A DNA stretch of 64,000 nucleotides, taken from positions 1,076,062 to 1,140,061 of the forward strand of contig NZ_PPPX01000001.1 of the NCBI RefSeq assembly GCF_002902305.1, given 5' to 3'. The DNA is from Staphylococcus argensis. GTDB lineage: Bacteria > Bacillota > Bacilli > Staphylococcales > Staphylococcaceae. This document shows, in pieces, positions 1 through 8,683 of the stretch; positions within the stretch are counted from its first letter, which is position 1, and every line of letters starts with the position of its first letter. The position numbers were made by a program, and so were the translations under genes. The notes beneath the pieces were generated by a model. It was given only the letters and a program-made list of their open reading frames with translations. It made no database searches and was not told the origin of the DNA.

Positions 1-693
1 GATTTGATAATATTCACTATGCATTTCGTGATCGTCAATATTTTCAACACTCACTGGGCGAAATGTACCTAGTCCTACATGTAACGTAATAAAAGCAATT
101 CGAATTCCTTTCGCTTTAATGGATTCCAACAACTCATCTGTGAAGTGCAATCCAGCTGTTGGTGCTGCAGCAGAACCACTTTCCTTGGCATACACGGTTT
201 GATAGCGATCAGGATCATCTAAACGCTCTTTAATATACGGTGGTAAAGGCATTTCACCGAGTTCATCTAAACGCTCTTGCAAGATTCCTTCGTAGTGTAG
301 ACGCATGATTCGACCACCTTGGTCAAGTTCTTTAATACATTCAGCTACAATCTTACCTTCACCAAATGACAAACGTTGTCCAACTTTAATACGCTTTGCA
401 GGTTTCAATAAGACTTCCCAATCATTGTCCTCGAGATGTGTTAACATGAGCATTTCAACTTTAGCCCCTGTTTCCTCCTTGATACCGAATAGACGTGCAG
501 GCATCACTCGTGTATCGTTGAGTACTAAAGTATCGCCCTCTTTGAGATAGTCAATCACATCCGCAAAGTGTAGATGGGTCGTCTCACCAGATTCTCGCCC
601 CATTACAAGCAGGCGACTTTGGTCGCGATGCTTCAACGGCGTCTGCGCAATGAGCGATTCTGGCAAGTCATAGTCAAATTCCTCAATATCCAC
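1..693 (-). CDS. queA: S-adenosylmethionine:tRNA ribosyltransferase-isomerase QueA (3' end missing)
   Basis: QueA transfers the ribosyl part of SAM to preQ1 in the tRNA wobble position, making epoxyqueuosine. The first 231 codons are visible and the C-terminal third lies beyond the left edge. The N-terminus reads [20 protein letters not shown], typical of staphylococcal QueA. The start is a GTG at 691-693, preceded by AGAGGG at good spacing. It lies inside the last 11 bp of ruvB in another frame, so the two genes are probably translationally coupled. The ruvA-ruvB-queA order is standard for staphylococci. Identification is by sequence and context. Confidence 0.93.
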   Translation of the reverse strand, partial: MDIEEFDYDLPESLIAQTPLKHRDQSRLLVMGRESGETTHLHFADVIDYLKEGDTLVLNDTRVMPARLFGIKEETGAKVEMLMLTHLEDNDWEVLLKPAKRIKVGQRLSFGEGKIVAECIKELDQGGRIMRLHYEGILQERLDELGEMPLPPYIKERLDDPDRYQTVYAKESGSAAAPTAGLHFTDELLESIKAKGIRIAFITLHVGLGTFRPVSVENIDDHEMHSEYYQI

Positions 694-1696
694 TTTGGTC
701 CCTCTTTTCTCCTTTTTGAAAATGCTCATAAGCTAAAGCTGTAGCACGACGTCCTCTTGGCGTACGTTCAATAAAGCCTTTCTGTATAAGGAAAGGTTCA
801 TAGACATCTTCAATTGTGATGCGTTCTTCGCCAATCGAAACTGCTATCGTGTCTAAACCTACAGGTCCACCGTTATATTGATCGATAATGCAATTGAGCA
901 TCTTATGGTCAATATAGTCTAAGCCATGATCATCGACTTGCAGTAAATTCAACGCTTTCTTCGTCGTTTCGATATAGATTTGATCATCTTCGTTCACTTG
1001 TTGGAAGTCTCTAACACGTTTTAATAAACGGTTAGCAACACGTGGTGTACCTCGGCTACGTTTAGCTAATTCGAGTGCACTTTCCTCATCTATTGCAGTA
1101 TCCAATACTTCAGCAGTACGCGTAATGATTTCTTTCAATTCTTCTTCGCGATAGTATTCAAGTCTTAAATGCACACCGAAACGGTCTCTTAATGGTGCCG
1201 TTAAACTTCCTGCGCGCGTTGTAGCTCCGACAAGCGTAAAAGGTGGTAAATCGATACGAATGCTTCGTGCTTCTTCTCCTTTACCAATCACAATGTCTAG
1301 GAAGAAATCTTCCATTGCCGGGTACAATACTTCTTCAACCACACTACTAAGTCGATGAATTTCGTCAATAAATAACACATCACCAGGTTGTAGCCCGGAT
1401 AATATCGCTGCTAAATCACCCGGTCTTTCAATTGAAGGGCCTGAAATTGTACGGATATTGACATCCATTTCATTTGCGATAATATTTGAGAGCGTCGTCT
1501 TCCCTAGTCCTGGTGGCCCGAATAGTAAAACGTGATCTAACGGTTCTTCTCTTAATTTCGCAGCCTTAATAAATACTTCTAGATTAGATTTAATCGAGTT
1601 CTGACCGATGTATTGTCGTAACCGTGTCGGGCGCAATGACAACTCGAATGATGACTCTTCGTTATGCATGTGTTGATCTACCATTCTGTCGTCCAC
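683..1696 (-). CDS. ruvB: Holliday junction branch-migration helicase RuvB
   Basis: RuvB is the AAA+ motor that drives branch migration of Holliday junctions with RuvA during recombinational repair. At 337 residues it has the family length. Walker A GPPGLGKT is at residues 60-67 and the Walker B DEIH box at 111-114, followed by the [18 protein letters not shown] sensor region and a C-terminal winged helix ([16 protein letters not shown]). The start is GTG at 1694-1696 with GAGGAGGC about 6 nt upstream; the ATG four codons later is too far from that site. It lies 34 bp after ruvA and overlaps queA by 11 bp. Confidence 0.97.
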   Translation of the reverse strand: MDDRMVDQHMHNEESSFELSLRPTRLRQYIGQNSIKSNLEVFIKAAKLREEPLDHVLLFGPPGLGKTTLSNIIANEMDVNIRTISGPSIERPGDLAAILSGLQPGDVLFIDEIHRLSSVVEEVLYPAMEDFFLDIVIGKGEEARSIRIDLPPFTLVGATTRAGSLTAPLRDRFGVHLRLEYYREEELKEIITRTAEVLDTAIDEESALELAKRSRGTPRVANRLLKRVRDFQQVNEDDQIYIETTKKALNLLQVDDHGLDYIDHKMLNCIIDQYNGGPVGLDTIAVSIGEERITIEDVYEPFLIQKGFIERTPRGRRATALAYEHFQKGEKRDQSGY

Positions 1697-1730
1697 TGCT
1701 GTGCCTCCTCTCTACTTGGTATGAAGTATG

Positions 1731-2336
1731 TTAAGATACGAGCATCTGTAGGCCTTGACGAACAGCGTCATCTACACTATCCGGTGTCTCAGCTGCTAAT
1801 TTCTTCTCAACTTTCTTCAATTCACGTTTAGAATAGCCTAAAGCTTCTAACGCAAGTAATGCTTCTTTAACGATAGTTTGTGATTCATCTTGAGATGCTG
1901 TTGGCTGTAATAAATCCATTTGACTTTCGTCTGTAATTTCGACTTTCCCTTTCAAATCAAGCACAATTTGTCTGGCTGTCTTTTTACCAATGCCTGGAAA
2001 TTGAGTTAAATAGGCATCGTTTTCGTTCTCAATCGCTCTCTTCACATCGTTAGGGGAACTACTTGCTAAGATGGCAAGCGCGGATTTCGGACCTATACCT
2101 GTTACTTTGATTAAACTTAAAAACATCGATTTCTCTTCTTCATCGTGGAAACCATACAGTAACTGTGAATCTTCACGTACAATGAGAGAGGTATAAATCG
2201 TCACTTCTTGGTCTAAATGACGTTGGAAACGATATGAATTAGGCGTTTGAATTTCGTAACCTACTCCGCCTTGTACTTCAACTACTACATGAGTAGGAAA
2301 GAGTTGCGTTAATGTTCCTTTGATATATGCGTACAC
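1731..2336 (-). CDS. ruvA: Holliday junction-binding protein RuvA
   Basis: RuvA recognises four-way DNA junctions as a tetramer and loads the RuvB motor. The 201-residue protein has an N-terminal OB fold (about 1-62), two helix-hairpin-helix motifs (VTGIGPKSA near 78-86 and FPGIGKKTA near 113-121), and a C-terminal RuvB-contact domain after an acidic/polar linker (about 150-201). It precedes ruvB in the same operon and follows the ACT-domain gene by 14 bp. Length and motifs are normal for the family. Confidence 0.97.
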   Translation of the reverse strand: MYAYIKGTLTQLFPTHVVVEVQGGVGYEIQTPNSYRFQRHLDQEVTIYTSLIVREDSQLLYGFHDEEEKSMFLSLIKVTGIGPKSALAILASSSPNDVKRAIENENDAYLTQFPGIGKKTARQIVLDLKGKVEITDESQMDLLQPTASQDESQTIVKEALLALEALGYSKRELKKVEKKLAAETPDSVDDAVRQGLQMLVS

Positions 2337-2350
2337 ATTTACACTTCCTC

Positions 2351-2806
2351 TTAAATCGTCATACTTATAAGTTCAACTTTGGTCACATTATCAATTTCTT
2401 TCAATAAATCGACAACATCGTCGAGTTCAAGATCAGTATCCGTCGCATCGAGCGAAAGCGTAATCGTCGCTCGATTTTTCATCGGGATACTTTGATGGAT
2501 AGTCAGTACCGAGAGATGCCAAGTGGATAATTTATTTAACACATTTGCGAGCATACCAACGACGTCATTCACATATAGGATAAGTGTGAATTCTTTCGTC
2601 GTCTGCATTTTTTCTTCAACTGGAAAAATCGTATCACGGTATTTATAGAATGCACTTCTGGATAGGTCAAATTGTTTTACTGCTTCAAATATGGACATAT
2701 CCGGGTCTTGTTTGAGTGCTTCTTTAATTTTTAATGTTTTCACTACAGATTCTGGCAGCACATCTTCTCGAATGAGAAAGAACTTTTTATAATCCTTATT
2801 GTTCAT
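2351..2806 (-). CDS. pheB: ACT domain protein (UPF0735 / PheB-like)
   Basis: This 151-residue protein belongs to the UPF0735 family (B. subtilis PheB/YszB type), which has no firmly established activity. The N-terminal half contains a helix-turn-helix-like segment ([20 protein letters not shown], about 38-57). The C-terminal half is an ACT domain (about 72-147, with [22 protein letters not shown]), a fold that usually binds amino acids or mediates regulation. It lies 11 bp after obg and 14 bp before ruvA, so it is probably cotranscribed with them. A role in phenylalanine metabolism is suggested only by the B. subtilis gene name. Confidence 0.88.
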   Translation of the reverse strand: MNNKDYKKFFLIREDVLPESVVKTLKIKEALKQDPDMSIFEAVKQFDLSRSAFYKYRDTIFPVEEKMQTTKEFTLILYVNDVVGMLANVLNKLSTWHLSVLTIHQSIPMKNRATITLSLDATDTDLELDDVVDLLKEIDNVTKVELISMTI

Positions 2807-2817
2807 TTACGCCACCT

Positions 2818-4119
2818 CTATTCGACAAATTCAAATTCTCCACCTAGTATTCTAACGATATCACCATTTTCACAACCACGTTCACGTAATGCTTCATCAA
2901 TACCCATAGAACGCATTTGTCTAGCGAAGCGTCGTACTGCAGGATCACTGTTAAAGTCAGTCATCTTGAATATACGTTCAATGGCTTTACCTTGAACTAC
3001 ATATGCACCGTCGTCATCACGTGTAATCGTAAAGTGATCTTGACTTGGTGTATGTTTGTAAAGCACACGGTTCACGCCGAGATCTTCTTCTGTCTTGTAG
3101 AAGTCGATATCTTTCACTTCTTCAAGTTTATCCGCTATAGCAAATAAGAGTTGATCAACGTTGTGATGCGTCACCGTGGATAATGGAATGATTTGTACAT
3201 CTTCTTGACCATCCTCAGCGAGTTGCTCTTTAAAGAGTTCTAACTGATCTTCAGCTTCTGGTAAGTCCATCTTGTTTGCAACGACAATTTGTGGACGATC
3301 TTCTAGACGTTGCTCATAAGCCTTTAATTCTTTATTAATGATTTGGTAGTCTTCATAAGGATCACGCGCTTCTGATCCACTCATATCAATCATATGAACG
3401 ATCACTTTCGTACGTTCAACGTGTCTCAAGAATTGATGTCCCAGACCTACGCCATCGGATGCACCTTCGATAAGTCCTGGCAAGTCTGCCATAACGAAGC
3501 TACGTTGATCAGGTGTGGAGACTACACCTAAATTAGGTTTAATCGTTGTAAAGTGGTAATTACCCACTTTCGGCTTGGCTTTTGAAACGATGGACAATAA
3601 TGTAGATTTACCAACACTTGGGAACCCGACGAGACCTACATCTGCTAATAGTTTAAGTTCTAGTGTAACTTCTATTTCTTCACCAGGTTCGCCATTTTCA
3701 CTAAAGTCTGGTGCTGGGTTACGTGGAGATGCGAAACGTGAGTTGCCTCGGCCTCCTCGCCCGCCTTTAGCAATGACAGCTCTCTGTTTATGTTCGACTA
3801 GATCTGCTAATACCTCTCCATCTTCGACATCTTTGACGATTGTGCCTGGTGGTACGTGTAACACGAGATCTTCTGCATTTTTGCCATGCATATTACTACT
3901 TTGGCCGTTGTCACCTTTTTTCGCTTTGAAATGACGTTGGTATCTGAAATCCATTAACGTACGTAAACCTTCGTCTACTTCAAGTACTATTGATGCACCA
4001 TTACCGCCGTCACCGCCAGCAGGTCCGCCGAAAGGTACATATTTTTCACGACGATATGCAGTGATACCATTACCACCGTCACCCGCTTTAAGTAGAATCT
4101 TGACTTGATCGACAAACAT
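2818..4119 (-). CDS. obg: GTPase Obg/CgtA, ribosome assembly and stress
   Basis: Obg is an essential GTPase that binds the 50S subunit and links ribosome maturation to stress and ppGpp signalling. From the chosen start it has 433 residues: a glycine-rich Obg domain (1-158, KAGDGGNG and GGPAGGDGG), a G domain with G1 GFPSVGKS at 165-172, G3 DLPG at 212-215 and NKMD at 282-285, and a C-terminal OCT domain (about 354-433). The ATG at 4117-4119 follows GAGGTGAGACG and gives MFVDQVKI, the conserved N-terminus. A 12-codon longer frame runs upstream but has no ribosome binding site. Confidence 0.97.
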   Translation of the reverse strand: MFVDQVKILLKAGDGGNGITAYRREKYVPFGGPAGGDGGNGASIVLEVDEGLRTLMDFRYQRHFKAKKGDNGQSSNMHGKNAEDLVLHVPPGTIVKDVEDGEVLADLVEHKQRAVIAKGGRGGRGNSRFASPRNPAPDFSENGEPGEEIEVTLELKLLADVGLVGFPSVGKSTLLSIVSKAKPKVGNYHFTTIKPNLGVVSTPDQRSFVMADLPGLIEGASDGVGLGHQFLRHVERTKVIVHMIDMSGSEARDPYEDYQIINKELKAYEQRLEDRPQIVVANKMDLPEAEDQLELFKEQLAEDGQEDVQIIPLSTVTHHNVDQLLFAIADKLEEVKDIDFYKTEEDLGVNRVLYKHTPSQDHFTITRDDDGAYVVQGKAIERIFKMTDFNSDPAVRRFARQMRSMGIDEALRERGCENGDIVRILGGEFEFVE

Positions 4120-4188
4120 CGTCTCACCTCTTTTTCTTAAAATGTATCCTAACAATTATATCATTAACTTAGCACTTAGAAAATAAAA

Positions 4189-4229
4189 CAAAAAAATTAA
4201 CACCAGTGGTCGAAACCTACTGGTGTTAA
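4189..4229 (-). terminator. Rho-independent terminator after rpmA
   Basis: Perfect 11-bp arms (4197-4207 and 4219-4229, TTAACACCAGT type) with an additional GGT/ACC pair in the loop are followed on the minus strand by a run of seven T. It closes the rplU-prp-rpmA unit and separates it from obg. Confidence 0.9.
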
Positions 4230-4241
4230 CATAGACAAGTA

Positions 4242-4526
4242 TTACTCAGCTGCTGCGTATACAGAAACTTGTTTCTTGTCACGGCCTTTGCGTTCGAATT
4301 TAACAACGCCATCAATTTTAGCAAATAAAGTGTCGTCTCCACCGCGACCAACGTTTTGGCCTGCATGGATTTTAGTACCACGTTGGCGGAAGATGATTGA
4401 ACCTGCAGTTGCAAATTGACCGTCAGCACGTTTAGCACCTAGGCGTTTAGATTCTGAGTCACGACCGTTTTTTGTTGAACTTACCCCTTTTTTAGAGGCG
4501 AAGAATTGTAAATTTAACTTTAGCAT
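4242..4526 (-). CDS. rpmA: Ribosomal protein bL27, with Prp-cleaved N-terminal extension
   Basis: bL27 reaches towards the peptidyl-transferase centre of the 50S subunit. The 94-residue product starts [14 protein letters not shown]; in staphylococci the first nine residues are removed by the Prp protease between F9 and A10, exposing the active N-terminus. The cleavage motif LNLQFFA is intact. It lies 12 bp after the prp gene and is the last gene before a strong terminator. The length matches staphylococcal bL27. Confidence 0.98.
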   Translation of the reverse strand: MLKLNLQFFASKKGVSSTKNGRDSESKRLGAKRADGQFATAGSIIFRQRGTKIHAGQNVGRGGDDTLFAKIDGVVKFERKGRDKKQVSVYAAAE

Positions 4527-4538
4527 AGGGTTTACACC

Positions 4539-4859
4539 TCACTTATAATTTAATCTTATATTATCATGATATTCTTCTTCAATCGTTTGTAATGAAACGA
4601 GCATCGCTTGTAATATCAATTGAGCTTGTTCATTATTCGTATCAACACTTCGTATATGGAAGTGTCCTCCGTCATCATCGTAATCGATGTCTGGTTGTTC
4701 AGCTGTTAGACCCATGATGGCATTTACACTGCCGAACACGACTGCAGATGCACCGGCACACACGATATCATGACCGTATTCTCCGTGGTCTGCATGGCCA
4801 TCCATGATTACATCCGTCACTTGACCTTCTTCATTCAAAGAAATATCAACAGTAATCAT
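4539..4859 (-). CDS. prp: Ribosomal-processing cysteine protease Prp (YsxB)
   Basis: Prp removes the N-terminal extension of bL27, an essential maturation step in Bacillota that make a pre-L27. The 106-residue protein keeps the catalytic pair exactly where it is known in S. aureus: H22 (in DGHADHGEYGHD) and C34 (in DIVCAGAS). The gene sits between its ribosomal neighbours, 2 bp after rplU and 12 bp before its substrate gene rpmA, so enzyme and substrate are co-expressed. Confidence 0.95.
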   Translation of the reverse strand: MITVDISLNEEGQVTDVIMDGHADHGEYGHDIVCAGASAVVFGSVNAIMGLTAEQPDIDYDDDGGHFHIRSVDTNNEQAQLILQAMLVSLQTIEEEYHDNIRLNYK

Positions 4860-4861
4860 AA

Positions 4862-5170
4862 TTAAGCGTTGATTTTGTCGATTGTTAATTTAGTGTACGG
4901 TTGACGATGACCTTTTTTACGTTTAGAGTCTTTACGACGTTTGTAAGTGAATACAGTGATCTTACGGCCGCGGCCTTGTTTGTTAACTGTAGCAGTAACT
5001 GAAGCACCGTCAACTGTTGGCGCACCAACTTTAACTGAATCTCCACCTACAAATAAGACTTTATCAAATGTGAATGAGTCACCTTCGTTAGCATCTAATT
5101 TCTCAACGAAGATTTCTTGACCTTCTTCTACTTTGATTTGTTTTCCACCTGTTTCGATAATAGCAAACAT
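4862..5170 (-). CDS. rplU: Ribosomal protein bL21
   Basis: bL21 is a 50S assembly protein that binds 23S rRNA. The 102-residue product runs [17 protein letters not shown] to [10 protein letters not shown], with the signature [17 protein letters not shown] near the C-terminus. The ATG at 5168-5170 is chosen because AGGAGGTG lies 7 nt upstream; an in-frame GTG three codons earlier is inside that ribosome binding site. It leads the rplU-prp-rpmA operon and is preceded by a leader with an L21-type hairpin. Confidence 0.97.
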   Translation of the reverse strand: MFAIIETGGKQIKVEEGQEIFVEKLDANEGDSFTFDKVLFVGGDSVKVGAPTVDGASVTATVNKQGRGRKITVFTYKRRKDSKRKKGHRQPYTKLTIDKINA

Positions 5171-5179
5171 ACTTTGCAC

Positions 5180-5270
5180 CTCCTATAATCTAAGTCACGC
5201 CAATTTCAGGTGACAGTCATGTACTTAAACCTGAAATCGAGCGGTTGTATGTAGCTATAAACTACTCAAC
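5180..5270 (-). promoter_or_regulatory. Ribosomal protein L21 leader RNA
   Basis: The roughly 100-nt untranslated leader of rplU contains an 8-bp perfect hairpin (TTTCAGGT at 5229-5236 pairing with 5204-5211) and ends at the rplU ribosome binding site. Bacillota rplU genes usually carry an L21 leader here that mediates autogenous control. Assignment is by position and hairpin; I could not align it to the family model. Confidence 0.6.
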
Positions 5271-5276
5271 TTCTGC

Positions 5277-5305
5277 ATTTTAGCATTACCCATGTAGATT
5301 GTCAA
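5277..5305 (-). promoter_or_regulatory. Sigma-A promoter of rplU-prp-rpmA
   Basis: TTGACA (5300-5305) and TAAAAT (5277-5282) on the minus strand are separated by 17 bp, close to consensus. Transcription would start near 5270, giving a leader of about 100 nt. Confidence 0.8.
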
Positions 5306-5321
5306 TCTTACGTTGAATATT

Positions 5322-5810
5322 TTAAAAAAACTTGTGTAAGATCGGAAATAAAATAATCAACAGTATTAGATTAATAATTAGTGTTGGTACGATCCGGAAA
5401 AAGATAAACGATATAATGTTAAAGTCGATAAGACCAAGCACGCCATAAATGATAGCTGAAAAAATTTCAAAACATAGCGTACTGAGTAACACCAAGACAA
5501 ATAACATCGACTTGTCGCGATAGAACACTTTAAATAGCTGATCGAATAACACGACAAGTAGTAAATACCCAAATAAGTAAATACCGTAAATCGTGCCAAT
5601 CGTGACATCGGTAATGATGCCTAATACGATGGACAAGATCAAAGCTACATTGAGACCTCGATAAATACATATCATCACTAAATACATGAGTGTGAGATGT
5701 GGCACGAAGATGATACTTGTGTGTCCGATATGCATAGGGATAACTAGACTGATAGCGACATCAATATAGAAAAGTAAGAGACCGATGAGAAAGTAAGAAA
5801 GTGCGCGCAT
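5322..5810 (-). CDS. mreD: Rod shape-determining membrane protein MreD
   Basis: MreD is an integral membrane partner of MreC in cell-wall elongation and septal/peripheral synthesis. The 162-residue protein is almost entirely hydrophobic, with about five membrane segments (for example 3-23, 30-50, 55-70, 75-95 and 135-160). Its ATG overlaps the mreC TAA by one base, so translation is coupled. Staphylococci keep mreCD although they lack MreB; no mreB is present here either. Confidence 0.9.
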   Translation of the reverse strand: MRALSYFLIGLLLFYIDVAISLVIPMHIGHTSIIFVPHLTLMYLVMICIYRGLNVALILSIVLGIITDVTIGTIYGIYLFGYLLLVVLFDQLFKVFYRDKSMLFVLVLLSTLCFEIFSAIIYGVLGLIDFNIISFIFFRIVPTLIINLILLIILFPILHKFF

Positions 5811-6649
5811 TAGTTATCCCCACTTTCGCTATCCGCTGAGCTTGCTTCACGTTGAGCTACGTAAACATGATTAAGATCACTGAGTTCTGAACCTGTCTTC
5901 ACGCGAACTTGTTTCGCTAAGCCATAGCCATCGTTCTCAACCTTCGTTACCTCGCCTATGTATAGCTTACTTGGCAACTGGTCTGCGAGACCACTCGTAA
6001 CGACTTTATCACCCTTTTTGACTGAATCTTTATTATTAATATCACTAATTACGAGTTCCCCAGTCTTATCATCAAAGTGATCGATTAATCCAAAGACATT
6101 AGCGTCTTTATGTTGAATATTCACAGATAAGCGATTATTTCGCGTATTTGTAGAGATGAGATCGACTTGTGAAGAGAATTGATTGACTTTCGTAATACGC
6201 CCCACAAGCCCCTCTGAAGTCATGACAGCCATATTATTTTTGACTCCATCTTTCGCACCTTTATTAATGACAATCGTGTTCATCCACTGATCAGGATTAC
6301 GTCCGATGACAGTGCTTGAAATAGGATCATATTTAGAAATATCTTCAATATCTAATTCTTTTTTATACTTTTTATTTTCAGCTTCAAGACTTTCATTCTT
6401 AGCCTCGAGCTGTTTGATTTTATTCTTAGTAGCTTTGGACTCGTCTCCAGAAAAGACCTTTCCGATAGAGCCTGCTACAAATTGAACAGGATAGCTGACT
6501 ATACGTTGACCTGCTGATGATGAGTCCCCTATGTATTGTTCAACAGAAGATTGCGACTGCGAACGTATAGACAAGCCGATGAGGGCGATAAATACGATAA
6601 TCGAGCATAATATCACCACTAGCTTGTTATTCTTGAAAAACTTTGACAA
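5810..6649 (-). CDS. mreC: Cell shape-determining protein MreC
   Basis: MreC is a bitopic membrane protein whose extracytoplasmic beta domains bind cell-wall synthases. From the chosen start it has 279 residues: a short basic N-terminus (SKFFKNNK), one membrane segment (about 10-28, VVILCSIIVFIALIGLSI), a coiled coil (about 80-105, KQLEAKNESLEAENKKYKKEL) and beta domains from about 115 to 260. The start is TTG at 6647-6649 with AGAGGTG 6-7 nt upstream; an in-frame GTG at 6658 lies inside that site. The C-terminus is acidic. Confidence 0.92.
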   Translation of the reverse strand: MSKFFKNNKLVVILCSIIVFIALIGLSIRSQSQSSVEQYIGDSSSAGQRIVSYPVQFVAGSIGKVFSGDESKATKNKIKQLEAKNESLEAENKKYKKELDIEDISKYDPISSTVIGRNPDQWMNTIVINKGAKDGVKNNMAVMTSEGLVGRITKVNQFSSQVDLISTNTRNNRLSVNIQHKDANVFGLIDHFDDKTGELVISDINNKDSVKKGDKVVTSGLADQLPSKLYIGEVTKVENDGYGLAKQVRVKTGSELSDLNHVYVAQREASSADSESGDN

Positions 6650-6783
6650 CCTAAACACCTCTAATATAACCCGAAATTTAATGTTCTTTATATATTCTAT
6701 CTAAATGATCCCCCTAAATAAAGTACAAAGTCTAAAGTCATGAGCGAAGTTAAAGAAGATTGACTCATTGTTTATAAAGTTAG

Positions 6784-6835
6784 AAATAAATAAAGGGTTT
6801 AAGTTGAAGTTACTTCATCATCAACCTAAACCCTT
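6784..6835 (-). terminator. Rho-independent terminator after the 51-codon gene
   Basis: GGGTTTAGGTTGA pairs with an imperfect partner (TCAACTTAAACCC) across 6795-6833 and is followed on the minus strand by TTTATTTATTT. It separates the small-gene pair from mreCD. Confidence 0.8.
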
Positions 6836-6867
6836 ACAATCATGTTCGAAGACGTTGCTATTTTATT

Positions 6868-7023
6868 TTAGTCATCTTTGTTTTGATTGTCTGAATCCGT
6901 TTCTTCTTTATCGTTATCTTTTTCGTCTTCTTTATATAAAGTTTCGTCTTTTCTCCAACGTGCGAATAAATTTTGCGCTTTTGCTTGTTCATCCGCTTTT
7001 TTCGCTTTAGATTGTTCACTCAT
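6868..7023 (-). CDS. Small highly charged protein of unknown function (51 aa)
   Basis: I do not recognise this gene. The product begins MSEQSKAKKADEQAKAQ, has one aromatic patch (NLFARWRKDETLYKE, about 18-32), and ends in an acidic tail of D, E, K, N and Q. There is no membrane segment or signal. The ATG is preceded by AAAGG at a rather long distance (about 12 nt), so the start is uncertain; a TTG 22 codons upstream has no better site. It lies 71 bp after the DUF4930-like gene and is followed by a strong terminator, which supports expression. A soluble, probably disordered protein. Confidence 0.6.
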   Translation of the reverse strand: MSEQSKAKKADEQAKAQNLFARWRKDETLYKEDEKDNDKEETDSDNQNKDD

Positions 7024-7094
7024 TCTTTGACACCAACCTTTATTAGCTTTATACAATATAACGCTAACGCATTTAATTGCGTATTTCAAATACT

Positions 7095-7553
7095 CTATTC
7101 AAAGCTTGAAGCAGGTTTGAGTTCGATATCTTGACCGAGCTGCTTCAAATCTTGTTTCATTTCAATTTCAGTAGCATAGACACGCATCTCATCTGAACCA
7201 AATCGATACATGATGAACTGTTCGTCTCGTTGACCGATGAGGAACTCATCATTATACCCCATTTTAGAGAAACCTGTGACAGACATAAACTCTTTTTTAT
7301 CTATCCAGTTAAAAACATTTTCAGTTTGGCTTAGAGGCACATTATTTAGAATATCATTCTTCTCTAGACTATAACGCTCGCCATGCTCTAGTTCTGGTGG
7401 ATTATCGCTCTGTATCATCGAGGGTGTGTGATGATTTACAGGATTCCAATCCTTATCTTTTAAGAAAGGTGCGTATTTTAAAGCGACAAGTACTATTGCT
7501 ATAATGAGTACAATTGCTATGATGTTTTTTATTATTGAAAAGATAAAACGCAT
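7095..7553 (-). CDS. Membrane-anchored protein of unknown function (probably DUF4930 family)
   Basis: This 152-residue protein has one N-terminal membrane segment (about 9-27, NIIAIVLIIAIVLVALKYA) preceded by a basic residue, so the rest probably lies outside the membrane. The outer part (about 40-152) is polar with no catalytic motif I can see. It resembles a staphylococcal family I recall as DUF4930, a name given from memory. The ATG follows GGAGGG at normal spacing. It sits between radC and the mre genes, with the 51-codon gene downstream. Confidence 0.75.
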   Translation of the reverse strand: MRFIFSIIKNIIAIVLIIAIVLVALKYAPFLKDKDWNPVNHHTPSMIQSDNPPELEHGERYSLEKNDILNNVPLSQTENVFNWIDKKEFMSVTGFSKMGYNDEFLIGQRDEQFIMYRFGSDEMRVYATEIEMKQDLKQLGQDIELKPASSFE

Positions 7554-7697
7554 ACTACACCCTCCTATATGATTACATCAATTATACTTAAAATTATACG
7601 AATATGAATCCGTCTTAAGCACGACTTAAACGACTGCTCAAGACCGATGCACGTCTAGCCATCAACTATTATAATATATTATAAAGGAGTGAACTAC

Positions 7698-7868
7698 ATG
7701 AACGTACTTGCGATTATATTAATTGTTTTTCTCGCAATTATCTTATTTAAAATTGGCATACGGTTATTACGTTTCATTATATCGCTGGGTATTCTAGCAT
7801 TGTGTATATATCTTATTTATCAAGGAATCTTGTGGATCTCCGAGAATTACCAGCAATTTCTCAATTAA
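7698..7868 (+). CDS. Short hydrophobic membrane protein (56 aa)
   Basis: This small ORF translates as MNVLAIILIVFLAIILFKIG followed by IRLLRFIISLGILALCIYLIYQGILW and a polar tail ending QQFLN. Two hydrophobic stretches (about 2-17 and 25-46) with a short basic turn suggest a two-pass membrane protein. An excellent AAAGGAGTG site lies 7 nt before the ATG, a TATAAT is 22 bp further upstream, and a plus-strand terminator follows 38 bp after the stop. The gene opposes both neighbours. Function is unknown; a toxin-like or membrane-modulating peptide is only a guess. Confidence 0.7.
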   Translation: MNVLAIILIVFLAIILFKIGIRLLRFIISLGILALCIYLIYQGILWISENYQQFLN

Positions 7869-7905
7869 CTATACGCAACACATTACTAATAATATATCCA
7901 AGTTC

Positions 7906-7959
7906 CAACAGTCTTTTTAAGTGTTTGTGATAGACGCTTAAATAGGCTGTTTATTTTTT
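7906..7959 (+). terminator. Rho-independent terminator after the 56-codon ORF
   Basis: AACAGTCT..TTTAAGTGT pairs imperfectly with ..CGCTTAAATAGGCTGTT (7907-7952), followed by TATTTTTTG on the plus strand. It supports the upstream small ORF as a separate transcription unit. Confidence 0.75.
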
Positions 7960-8002
7960 GATCTCAATCACTTTTAACCACATGATAATCTTCTCCTTTC
8001 CA

Positions 8003-8683
8003 CTATCCTTCTAAATAACCGTCTTCAATTAAACTCGTAAATTGATTATCGCCTATGATGACATGATCGATAAGTTCAATACCTAACAGCGCTCCACAAT
8101 GCATGAGTCGCTTTGTCGTTTCAATATCTTCAGCTGACGGCGTTGCATCTCCGGATGGATGGTTATGCATTACAATAATAGAGTTACATGCAATCTTGAC
8201 CGCCTCATTAAATACTTCTCTAGGATGGACGACTGAAGAAGTAAGTGTGCCACGAAATATCTCTTTATATTTCATCACAATATTTTTAGCGTTCAAGTAC
8301 AGAACGACAAATTGTTCTTGAGAAAGATGCTGCATACGTCCCATCGCAAATCTGGCCACGTCTTCTGGACTCTTAATTTGAAATTTCTCAGAAGTATCTG
8401 CAGAATGCATGCGTTCTCCTAGTTCAAAAGCAGCCTTTAGTATGATTGCTTTATACATACCTATTCCTTTAACTTCCGTGAGTTCATTAATCGATAACTG
8501 TTTTAACGCTTTTAACGATTTTGTCTGCTTCAACAGTTCTCCAGCAATTTCTACACTTGAGTAGCCTTTTCTTCCTGTGTTTAAAAGTATTGCTAGTAAT
8601 TCAGTGTGTGATAATTTATCTGCCCCGTAATGTAATAAACGTTCACGAGGTTTTTCAGTAGGTGCGAGTTCTTTAATTTTCAT
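8003..8683 (-). CDS. radC: RadC/JAMM-domain protein
   Basis: RadC-family proteins carry an MPN/JAMM metalloprotease-like fold; despite the name, a direct DNA repair role is doubtful. The 226-residue protein has an N-terminal helix-hairpin-helix region (about 60-85, [13 protein letters not shown]) and the JAMM metal motif with H173, H175 and D186 in [14 protein letters not shown]. Its ATG overlaps the comC TGA (ATGA), so the two are translated together. Only about 20 bp beyond the stop before the opposing terminator region. Confidence 0.93.
   Translation of the reverse strand: MKIKELAPTEKPRERLLHYGADKLSHTELLAILLNTGRKGYSSVEIAGELLKQTKSLKALKQLSINELTEVKGIGMYKAIILKAAFELGERMHSADTSEKFQIKSPEDVARFAMGRMQHLSQEQFVVLYLNAKNIVMKYKEIFRGTLTSSVVHPREVFNEAVKIACNSIIVMHNHPSGDATPSAEDIETTKRLMHCGALLGIELIDHVIIGDNQFTSLIEDGYLEG

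Noticed and set aside
305..550. 81-codon plus-strand frame inside queA
   Set aside because: Antisense shadow of a well-supported gene, no ribosome binding site.
3575..3934. 119-codon plus-strand frame inside obg
   Set aside because: Antisense to the glycine-rich Obg region and explained by its codon bias.
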